A stretch of 64,000 nucleotides of DNA from contig NZ_PDWO01000006.1 in the NCBI RefSeq assembly GCF_010211765.1, positions 124,001 through 188,000 on the forward strand, given 5' to 3'. This DNA is from Pseudoxanthomonas kaohsiungensis (lineage in GTDB: Bacteria > Pseudomonadota > Gammaproteobacteria > Xanthomonadales > Xanthomonadaceae). The notes beneath the pieces were generated by a model. The model was given only the letters and a program-made list of their open reading frames with translations. It made no database searches and was not told the origin of the DNA. Both the position numbers and the translations under genes were made by a program. Positions 57,098-64,000 of this stretch are shown in pieces (the stretch's first letter is position 1; every line of letters begins with the position of its first letter).

Positions 57098-59130
57098 GCG
57101 GGGCCATCGCGCTCGCCACGCGCCGCTGGCCGGCGCTCGTCCTCGCATGCCTGGCGGCGGCTGCATTGCCCGTCGGGGTGGCCGCGGCCGGGGCCACGCC
57201 CGCCGTGGCGCAGCAGCAGGCGCCCTTGATGCACGCGCTGTTCCAGGACCACGCGGTGCTGCAGCGCGACCAGCCGATCCGGGTCTGGGGCGTGGCCGCG
57301 CCGGGCGAGGCGGTCACGGTCGAACTGGCCGGCAAGCGCGCCAGCGCGCGGGCCGGTGGCGACGGCCGCTGGCAGGCGCAGCTGCCGGCGATGAAGGCCG
57401 GTGGCCCGCATACGCTGACCGCGCGCACCGCCGCAGCGAGGCAGTCGGTGGCCGACGTGATGGTCGGCGACGTGTGGCTGTGCTCGGGGCAGTCGAACAT
57501 GGAGCTGCAGGTGTGGCGCACGCTCGATGCGCGCGCCGAGATCGCCGGCGCGGGCAATGAGCGCATCCGCCTGCTGACCGTGCCGCAGAGCGGCAGCGTC
57601 GAGCCGCAGGCCACGTTCTCCAGCCCGGTGCAGTGGCGGCCGGTGGATCCGGAATCGGTCCGCGACTTCTCCGCTGCCTGCTACTACTTCGCGCGGGAAC
57701 TGCAGAAGAGCGTCGACGTGCCGATGGGCCTGGTCAGCGCCGCCTGGGGCGGTTCGCGGATCCAGGCCTGGACCAGTGCGCCGGCGCTGCGCGCGACCGG
57801 ATGGTACGACGGCGAGCTCGACGTGCTCGCGCGCTACGCCGGCGATCCGGTGGCCGCGGTCGGCGACTGGGGTTCGCTGTGGCAGCGCTGGTGGGCTGGC
57901 GCTCCGGGCGTGGCCGCCGGCGATGAACCGTGGAGCGCAGGCAAGCCGGTCGGCGAGTGGCGCCAGGCGCCGCCGCAGCTGGGTGCGTGGGAGCGGTGGG
58001 GCGTGCCGGCGCTGTCCGATTTCAACGGCATGGTCTGGTACCGCGCCACGATCGAGCTGACCGCCGCGCAGGCCGCGCAGGACGCCGTGCTGGCGCTGGG
58101 CCCGGCCGACGAGATCGACATGACCTGGGTGAACGGGCGCGCGGTCGGCAGCACCTACGGCGCCGGCCCGGGCCGCGAGTACGCACTGCCGCCGGGCCTG
58201 CTGCGCGCGGGCACCAACACGGTGGTGGTCAACGTGCTCGACACCTACCGCGATGGCGGCCTGGGTGGCCCGGCGTCGGTGCATGCGCTGCATTTCGCCG
58301 ATGGCAGCAAGGCGCCGCTCGACGGCACCTGGAGCTACCGGATCGTTCCCGCCGCGGCGGGCAATCCGCCGCGCGCGCCCTGGCAGACCGCCGCCGGCCT
58401 GTCGACGCTGTACAACGGCATGATCGCCCCGCTCGGCGGATACGGCCTGCGCGGCGCGCTCTGGTACCAGGGCGAATCCAACACCTTCGAGCACGACCGC
58501 TACGCCGGGCTGCTGCGCGCGCTGCGCCGGGACTGGCGCTCGCAGTTCGGCGCCGACCTGCCGCTGCTCGTGGTGCAGCTGCCCAACTACGGCACGCCGC
58601 CGACCAAGCCGGGCGAGAGCGACTGGGCGTCGATGCGCGCCGCGCAGCGCGCGGTGGCGGCCGAGGATCCGCGCACCGGCCTGGTGGTGGCGATCGACCT
58701 GGGCGACCGCTACGACATCCATCCCAGCAACAAGCAGGAACTCGGCCGCCGCCTGGCCCGCGCCGCGCGCCACATGGTCTACGGCCAGAAGATCGCGGCC
58801 GCCGGGCCGGTGCCGCTTGCCGCGACCCGCAATGGCGATGCGGTGGTGGTCGAGTTCGGCGACGCCACCGATGGCCTGGTCGCCTACGGCGCCGACGGCC
58901 CCATCGGCTTCGAGTTGTGCGGAGCGGAGAAGGACAGCTGCCGCTACGCCGGCGCGGAAATCTGGAACCACCGCGTCACCCTGCGCGCGCCCGGCGCGCA
59001 CGAGGCCACCCGGATCCGCTACTGCTGGGCCGACAGCCCGGTTTGCACGCTGTTCGACGGCGCCGGCCTGCCGGCCGGTCCGTTCGAGCTTCCCCTTTCC
59101 CCCATGCCCCACGACGACCACGCCCGATGA
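57094..59130 (+). CDS. Sialate O-acetylesterase-like SGNH esterase
   Basis: This 678-residue protein has a signal peptide, a beta-sandwich region, and an SGNH hydrolase core split by a long insert. The nucleophile Ser lies in [11 protein letters not shown] (near residue 131) and the catalytic Asp-His in [10 protein letters not shown] (near residue 547). The insert around residues 270-420 looks like a jelly-roll ([15 protein letters not shown]). In this context it most likely removes acetyl groups from xylan or xylo-oligosaccharides; true sialate esterase activity is not implied. Its ATG overlaps the agu67A stop. Confidence 0.88.
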   Translation: MSGAIALATRRWPALVLACLAAAALPVGVAAAGATPAVAQQQAPLMHALFQDHAVLQRDQPIRVWGVAAPGEAVTVELAGKRASARAGGDGRWQAQLPAMKAGGPHTLTARTAAARQSVADVMVGDVWLCSGQSNMELQVWRTLDARAEIAGAGNERIRLLTVPQSGSVEPQATFSSPVQWRPVDPESVRDFSAACYYFARELQKSVDVPMGLVSAAWGGSRIQAWTSAPALRATGWYDGELDVLARYAGDPVAAVGDWGSLWQRWWAGAPGVAAGDEPWSAGKPVGEWRQAPPQLGAWERWGVPALSDFNGMVWYRATIELTAAQAAQDAVLALGPADEIDMTWVNGRAVGSTYGAGPGREYALPPGLLRAGTNTVVVNVLDTYRDGGLGGPASVHALHFADGSKAPLDGTWSYRIVPAAAGNPPRAPWQTAAGLSTLYNGMIAPLGGYGLRGALWYQGESNTFEHDRYAGLLRALRRDWRSQFGADLPLLVVQLPNYGTPPTKPGESDWASMRAAQRAVAAEDPRTGLVVAIDLGDRYDIHPSNKQELGRRLARAARHMVYGQKIAAAGPVPLAATRNGDAVVVEFGDATDGLVAYGADGPIGFELCGAEKDSCRYAGAEIWNHRVTLRAPGAHEATRIRYCWADSPVCTLFDGAGLPAGPFELPLSPMPHDDHAR

Positions 59131-60383
59131 GCATGCCAGCCGCCACCGAAACCACCACGCACGGTTCAAGGAATGATCGCGAGATCGTCGATGCCAAGGT
59201 CATCGTCACCTGCCCGGGCCGCAACTTCGTCACGCTGAAGATCACCACCCGCTCGGGCGTGTACGGCCTGGGCGACGCGACGCTCAATGGCCGCGAGCTG
59301 GCCGTGGCCTCCTACCTGCAGGAGCACGTGGTGCCGAACCTGATCGGCCGCGATGCCGGCCGGATCGAGGACATGTGGCAGTTCCTGCACCGCGGCGCCT
59401 ACTGGCGTCGCGGCCCGGTGACGATGAGCGCGATCGCCGCGGTCGACGTGACGCTGTGGGACATCCTCGGCAAGATGGCCAACCTGCCGGTCTACCAGCT
59501 GCTCGGCGGCCGCTCGCGCGAAGGCGCGCTGGTCTACGGGCACGCCAATGGCCGCGACATCGCCGAGGCCTCAGACGCGGTCGGCCGCTTCATCGAGCAG
59601 GGCTTCCTGGCGGTGCGCGCGCAGTGCGGCGTGCCGGGGGTGAAGAAGGCCTACGGCATCTCCAACGCCAAGGGCTACGAGCCGGCCGAGAGCGAGCTGC
59701 CGCTGGAGACGGTGTGGAACACGCCGCGCTACCTGGAAGTGGTGCCGCAGCTGTTCGAGCAGCTGCGCAAGGACCACGGCAACCAAGTCGAGCTGCTGCA
59801 CGACGTGCACCACCGCCTGACCCCGATCGAGGCCGCGCGCCTGGCCCGCGACCTGGAGCCGTACCGCCTGTTCTGGCTGGAGGATTCGACCCCGGCCGAG
59901 AACCAGAAGTCGTTCGAGCTGATCCGCAGGCATTCGGTCACCGCGCTGGCGGTGGGCGAGGTGTTCAACTCGATCTGGGACTGCAAGCACCTGATCGAGA
60001 ACCAGCTGATCGACTACATCCGCACCACCATCGTCCATGGCGGCGGCATCACCCACGTGCGGCGGCTGGCCGACTTCGCCGCGTTGTACCAGGTGCGCAC
60101 CGGTTTCCACGGCGCCACCGACCTGTCGCCGGTGACCATGGGCGCGGCGCTGCACTTCGACACCTGGGTGCCGAACTTCGGCATCCAGGAGTACATGTTC
60201 CACACCGAGGAAACCGATGCGGTGTTCCCGCACGACTACGTGCTGCGCGCCGGCCGCCTGCACGTCGGCGACACCCCGGGTATCGGCGTGGACATCGACG
60301 AGAAGCTGGCGGCGAAATATCCGTATGCGCCGAAGCAGCTGCCAATCGCGCGGCTGGAAGACGGCTCGATGTGGGACTGGTGA
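59127..60383 (+). CDS. manD: D-mannonate dehydratase, ManD type
   Basis: This 418-residue enolase-superfamily enzyme turns D-mannonate into 2-keto-3-deoxy-D-gluconate, the second-last step in glucuronate breakdown. The metal ligands are visible in [26 protein letters not shown] and [12 protein letters not shown], and the ManD-specific [19 protein letters not shown] and [14 protein letters not shown] are present. This is the UxuA-unrelated ManD family. Its start overlaps the esterase stop by four bases. It connects the glucuronate released by agu67A with the hexuronate pathway; uxaC and uxuB are not in the window. Confidence 0.93.
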   Translation: MSMPAATETTTHGSRNDREIVDAKVIVTCPGRNFVTLKITTRSGVYGLGDATLNGRELAVASYLQEHVVPNLIGRDAGRIEDMWQFLHRGAYWRRGPVTMSAIAAVDVTLWDILGKMANLPVYQLLGGRSREGALVYGHANGRDIAEASDAVGRFIEQGFLAVRAQCGVPGVKKAYGISNAKGYEPAESELPLETVWNTPRYLEVVPQLFEQLRKDHGNQVELLHDVHHRLTPIEAARLARDLEPYRLFWLEDSTPAENQKSFELIRRHSVTALAVGEVFNSIWDCKHLIENQLIDYIRTTIVHGGGITHVRRLADFAALYQVRTGFHGATDLSPVTMGAALHFDTWVPNFGIQEYMFHTEETDAVFPHDYVLRAGRLHVGDTPGIGVDIDEKLAAKYPYAPKQLPIARLEDGSMWDW

Positions 60384-60443
60384 GGCGGAATCCCGGGAAA
60401 GGCAGCGACGACGCGCGGCGGCAATGAGAGGAGAGGACGCGGA

Positions 60444-62192
60444 ATGATGCAGGTGAAGAACGGGAAGGGCCGCATGCCGCGGCTGCTGGCGACGGGACTG
60501 GCGGCGCTGCTGCTGGCCGGGTGTGGCGCGGACCGGGACGGGGGCAAGGCGACCGCCACCGCCTCCGGCGATGGCGCGCCGGCACCGGCCTACTTCGACT
60601 GGTTCGAGTACACCGGCCGCGATGCCGCCTTCGAGGCGCCGGTGCCGGACGGCAGCTTCCGCAACCCGGTGCTGTCGGGGTTCCACTCCGACCCCGCCGT
60701 GACCGCCGCCAATGGCAAGTTCTACCTGGTCGCCTCGACCTTCACCTTCTTCCCGGGCATCCCGGTGTTCGAGAGCGAGGACCTGGTGCACTGGAAGCAG
60801 GTGGGCAACGCGATCCACCGCCCGGAGCAGCTGGACTTCGACGGCCTGGGCGTCTCGCGCGGCGTGTTCGCCCCGTCCATCGAGTACCACGACGGCACCT
60901 TCTACGTCGTCAACACCTCGGTCGATGCCGGCGGCAACTTCATCGTCACCGCCACCGACCCGGCCGGGCCATGGTCCGATCCGTTCTGGCTGCCGGACAT
61001 CGGCGGCATCGATCCGTCGCTGTTCTTCGACGACGACGGCAAGGTCTACATCCTCAACAACGACGAACCCGAAGTGCCGGTGCGCTACGACGGCCACCGC
61101 GCGATCTGGCTGCAGGAAATCGACATCGCCGCGAAGAAGCCGTTCGGCCCGCGCAAGGTGCTGATCGACGGCGGCGTCAAGCCGGAAGAAAACCCGATCT
61201 GGATCGAAGGCCCGCACATCTACAAGGTCGACGGCTGGTACTACCTGTCCGACGCCGAGGGCGGCACCGGTCCGCAGCACTCGCAGGTGGTCCTGCGCAG
61301 CCGCAACGTCTGGGGGCCGTACGAGCCGTACCAGGACAACCCGATCCTGACCCAGCGCGACCTGGACCCCAACCGCCCGCTGCCGATCACCAACGCCGGC
61401 CACGCCGACCTGGTGCAGGGGCCGGACGGCACCTGGTGGGCGACGTTCCTGGCCAGCCGCAACTACGGCGTGGACCATTACAACACCGGCCGCGAGGCGT
61501 TCCTGCTGCCGGTCACCTGGAAGGACGGCTGGCCGGTGATCCTGCCGCACGGCGAGAAAATCCCGTACGTGCTGCCGGGCCCGTCGTTCATGAAGAAGCC
61601 CGCCGACCAGGCGCCGATGACCGGCAACTTCACCTGGCGCGACGAGTTCGACACCGTCGGGCTGGGCAAGGGCTGGATGACCCCGCGCGTGCCCAAGAGG
61701 CCGTGGTACGACGGCAGCGCGCGCCCGGGTTGGCTGGCGATCCAGCCGCTGGCCGAACGGCTGGATTCGATGGTCAACCCGGCGTTCTACGCGCGCCGCC
61801 AGCAGCACCAGGTGTTCGAGGCCAGCACCGCGATGGAGCTGCCGGCGCCGGGCGTGGCCGCCGGCCTGGCCGCGTTCCAGGGCGAGACGCACTGGTACTT
61901 CCTCGGCGTGCGTCGTGCCGGCGAGAGCGACGGCGCGGAGGTGTTCCTGGAGAAGAAGGCCGGCGGCGAGGTCGAGGTCGTAGCCCGCCAGGACGCGCCG
62001 GCCGCCGCGCAGCTGACGCTGCACATCGAAGGCAACGAGGGCACCTACGGCTTCGGCTTCGATGCCGGCGACGGCAAGGGCGTGCAATGGCTGGTGCGCG
62101 ATGCCGACGGCACGGTCCTGAGCACCGACGTGGCCGGCGGCTTCGTCGGCGCCACCCTGGGCCCGCATGCCCGCCTCGAACCCGCGCGCTGA
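60444..62192 (+). CDS. GH43 beta-xylosidase / alpha-L-arabinofuranosidase, lipoprotein
   Basis: This 582-residue protein has a lipoprotein signal with the lipobox LLAGC, an N-terminal five-bladed GH43 propeller and a C-terminal concanavalin-like sandwich (YFLGVRRAGESDGAEVFLEKK). The catalytic base Asp is in GFHSDPAV and the acid Glu is likely the one in NPIWIEGPHIYKVDGWYY, with the pKa-tuning Asp in GGIDPSLFFDDDG. It would cleave xylose or arabinose from xylo-oligosaccharides on the envelope. It follows manD by 60 bases with GAGAGGAGAGGA upstream as ribosome binding site. Confidence 0.92.
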   Translation: MMQVKNGKGRMPRLLATGLAALLLAGCGADRDGGKATATASGDGAPAPAYFDWFEYTGRDAAFEAPVPDGSFRNPVLSGFHSDPAVTAANGKFYLVASTFTFFPGIPVFESEDLVHWKQVGNAIHRPEQLDFDGLGVSRGVFAPSIEYHDGTFYVVNTSVDAGGNFIVTATDPAGPWSDPFWLPDIGGIDPSLFFDDDGKVYILNNDEPEVPVRYDGHRAIWLQEIDIAAKKPFGPRKVLIDGGVKPEENPIWIEGPHIYKVDGWYYLSDAEGGTGPQHSQVVLRSRNVWGPYEPYQDNPILTQRDLDPNRPLPITNAGHADLVQGPDGTWWATFLASRNYGVDHYNTGREAFLLPVTWKDGWPVILPHGEKIPYVLPGPSFMKKPADQAPMTGNFTWRDEFDTVGLGKGWMTPRVPKRPWYDGSARPGWLAIQPLAERLDSMVNPAFYARRQQHQVFEASTAMELPAPGVAAGLAAFQGETHWYFLGVRRAGESDGAEVFLEKKAGGEVEVVARQDAPAAAQLTLHIEGNEGTYGFGFDAGDGKGVQWLVRDADGTVLSTDVAGGFVGATLGPHARLEPAR

Positions 62193-62247
62193 GACGCGTG
62201 CCCCACCCGCACGATTCCCCGCGACACGAACGCCAGGAGAGAACCCG

Positions 62248-64000
62248 ATGATGGATGCCCACCACCCCCTGTCGCCGCCGGTCCCGCCTGCGACGCCGGC
62301 ACGCGGCGCGCTGCGCCGGCGCCTGCTCGCGCGCGGCTGCGTGCTCGCGCTGCTGGCGGCCGTGCCCGCGCTGCAGGCGCAGGCCGACGATGCCCGGCCG
62401 TGGCTGGACACCACGCGCAGCTTCGAGGACCGCGCCGCCGCGCTGGTGGCGCAGATGACGCTGGAGGAAAAGGCCGCGCAGATGCAGAACGACTCGCCGG
62501 CGATCGAGCGCCTCGGGCTGCCGGCCTACGACTGGTGGAACGAAGCGCTGCATGGCGTGGCGCGGGCGGGCGGGGCCACCGTGTTCCCGCAGGCGATCGG
62601 CATGGCCGCCTCGTTCGACATCCCGCTGATGGACCAGGTGTCGGCGGCGATCAGCGACGAGGCCCGCGCCAAGCACCACCGCTTCCTGGCCGAGGGCAAG
62701 CACGGCCGCTACCAGGGCCTGACCTTCTGGTCGCCGAACATCAACATCTTCCGCGACCCGCGCTGGGGCCGCGGCCAGGAAACCTACGGCGAAGACCCGT
62801 ACCTGACCTCGCGCATGGGCATCTCCTTCGTGCGCGGCCTGCAGGGCATGGACCCGGTGACCGGCGCGCCGCTGGATCCGAAGTACCGCAAGCTCGATGC
62901 GACCGCCAAGCACTTCGCCGTGCACAGCGGCCCGGAAGCCGACCGCCACACCTTCGACGTGCATCCCTCCAGGCAGGACCTGTACGACACCTACCTGCCG
63001 GCGTTCGAAGCGCTGGTCAAGGAAGGCGGCGTATACGCGGTGATGGGCGCCTACAACCGCGTCTACGGCGAGTCGGCCAGCGCCAGCCAGTTCCTGCTGC
63101 TGGACACCCTGCGCCGCGACTGGGGATTCAAGGGGTACGTGATGTCCGACTGCTGGGCGATCGTGGACATCTGGAAGAACCACAGGATCGTCCAGACCCC
63201 CGAACAGGCCGCCGCGCTGGCGGTGAAGAAGGGCACCGAGCTCAACTGCGGCAGCACCTACGCCAAGCACCTGCCGCTGGCGGTGCAGCAGGGGCTGATC
63301 ACCGAAGCCGAGCTCGACGACGCGCTCGGCCGGCTGTTCGCCGCGCGCATGCGGCTGGGCATGTTCGATCCGACGGCGCAGGTGAAGTGGGCGCAGATCC
63401 CGTATTCGGTCAACCAGTCGGCCGAACACGATGCACTGGCGCGGAAGATGGCGCAGGCCTCGATCGTGCTGCTGAAGAACGACGGCGTGCTGCCGCTGTC
63501 GCGTGGCACCGGGAAGATCGCGGTGGTCGGCCCGACCGCCGACGACACCATGGCCCTGCTCGGCAACTACTACGGCACGCCGGCCGACCCGGTGACGATC
63601 CTGCGCGGCATCCGCGAGGCGGCACCGCAGGCGGAAGTGGTGTACGCCCGCGGCGCCGACCTGGTCGAAGGCCGCAGCGACCCGGCGGCCACGCCGCTGG
63701 TCGAGGCGCAGTACCTGCGTCCGTCGCCCGTTGCCGGTGCGGAGACGAACACGACCGAGCGCGGCTTGCGCGGCGAGTACTTCCGCAACACCGACCTGTC
63801 CGGCACGCCGACGCTGGTCCGCGTCGACCCGGTGATCGGCTTCAGCTGGGACCGCGGTTCGCCGACCGACAACCTGCTCGCGCGCGGCGAAGCCGGCCCG
63901 GACGAGGCGGTGCCCGCCGACAACTTCTCCATCCGCTGGAGCGGCCAGCTGCTGCCGCCGGTGTCGGGCACGTACACGCTGGAGGCGGCGGCCAACGACG
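62248..64000 (+). CDS. GH3 beta-xylosidase/beta-glucosidase with PA14 domain, 3' end outside the window
   Basis: The frame stays open to the end of the window, 584 residues. A signal peptide ([21 protein letters not shown]) is followed by the GH3 barrel ([40 protein letters not shown]), with the nucleophile Asp in [10 protein letters not shown]. The (alpha/beta)6 domain starts around [14 protein letters not shown] and is interrupted by a PA14-like insert ([16 protein letters not shown] and [18 protein letters not shown]) that shapes the substrate pocket in such enzymes. The acid/base Glu would come later. It is the fifth gene of the operon and likely a xylosidase. AGGAGAG precedes ATG 62248; ATG 62251 is also possible. 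Confidence 0.93.
   Translation, partial: MMDAHHPLSPPVPPATPARGALRRRLLARGCVLALLAAVPALQAQADDARPWLDTTRSFEDRAAALVAQMTLEEKAAQMQNDSPAIERLGLPAYDWWNEALHGVARAGGATVFPQAIGMAASFDIPLMDQVSAAISDEARAKHHRFLAEGKHGRYQGLTFWSPNINIFRDPRWGRGQETYGEDPYLTSRMGISFVRGLQGMDPVTGAPLDPKYRKLDATAKHFAVHSGPEADRHTFDVHPSRQDLYDTYLPAFEALVKEGGVYAVMGAYNRVYGESASASQFLLLDTLRRDWGFKGYVMSDCWAIVDIWKNHRIVQTPEQAAALAVKKGTELNCGSTYAKHLPLAVQQGLITEAELDDALGRLFAARMRLGMFDPTAQVKWAQIPYSVNQSAEHDALARKMAQASIVLLKNDGVLPLSRGTGKIAVVGPTADDTMALLGNYYGTPADPVTILRGIREAAPQAEVVYARGADLVEGRSDPAATPLVEAQYLRPSPVAGAETNTTERGLRGEYFRNTDLSGTPTLVRVDPVIGFSWDRGSPTDNLLARGEAGPDEAVPADNFSIRWSGQLLPPVSGTYTLEAAAND

Overview
The window is a GC-rich, densely coding chromosomal segment (I estimate close to 70% G+C by eye) that reads like a member of the Xanthomonadaceae (Lysobacter, Luteimonas, Pseudoxanthomonas or Stenotrophomonas-like). 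The pointers are a Crp-like Clp regulator beside speD, an E3 subunit carrying its own lipoyl domains beside aceF, acnD with prpF, dimeric palindromes ending in GTAG like the SMAG/REP elements of Stenotrophomonas, and a XylR-type xylose/xylan locus with a xyl-box. The assignment is an inference from gene content; there is no 16S rRNA gene here. No prophage, insertion sequence, integrase or CRISPR array was seen, so this is mostly core chromosome, with a carbohydrate-utilisation locus at the right end.

Layout. 1-9.4 kb: mixed housekeeping genes (truncated aldo/keto reductase, MmcQ/YjbR protein, RsmC-like and RsuA-like rRNA modification enzymes overlapping a HAD phosphatase, a sialidase-fold lipoprotein, an SDR, DUF1415, YajQ, a DMT transporter, an unknown membrane protein). 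9.4-15.0 kb: ompW, aceF and a two-lipoyl-domain lpdA, and a beta-barrel protein. 15.3-22.6 kb: the complete ATP synthase operon atpIBEFHAGDC closed by a strong terminator. 22.7-28.4 kb: trpD, an ABM-domain gene, trpC, a SerB-like HAD enzyme, then on the opposite strand a TSUP permease and clp, with divergent speD. 28.4-31.1 kb: a guanidinium exporter (gdx) behind a candidate guanidine-II riboswitch with a terminator, coq7, rplM-rpsI and tRNA-Gln(CTG). 31.2-32.2 kb: a MASE2-GGDEF diguanylate cyclase broken by a third copy of a 5-bp repeat.

32.4-41.6 kb (minus strand) is a full cbb3 oxidase locus: ccoNOQP, a 98-residue membrane protein, ccoG, ccoH, ccoI, ccoS and a SafE-like permease, mostly with ATGA overlaps and preceded by a perfect FNR/Anr box. 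Divergent from it is a 900-residue Pat-type fusion of an acyl-CoA synthetase (ADP-forming)-like module and a GNAT domain, then a thioredoxin-reductase-like flavoprotein. 45.7-50.2 kb (minus strand) holds acnD, a 2H phosphoesterase and prpF, the AcnD/PrpF branch of the 2-methylcitrate cycle without prpB or prpC nearby.

50.6-64 kb is a xylan/glucuronoxylan module: xylB-xylA, the LacI-type regulator xylR, and divergent from it a tightly coupled operon of alpha-glucuronidase (GH67), SGNH acetylesterase, ManD-type mannonate dehydratase, GH43 and GH3 (cut by the window end). Together they would deacetylate and debranch glucuronoxylan oligosaccharides, release xylose and glucuronate, and feed XylA/XylB and the hexuronate pathway. 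Two xyl-box-like operators, one lying on the start codon of the GH67 gene, suggest XylR control of both halves.

Items most worth a second look: the candidate guanidine-II riboswitch in front of gdx, the pentanucleotide-repeat frameshift in the diguanylate cyclase, GTAG-ended palindromes that supply the stop codons of neighbouring genes, the duplicated lipoyl domain of E3, and the terminator in the xylB leader.
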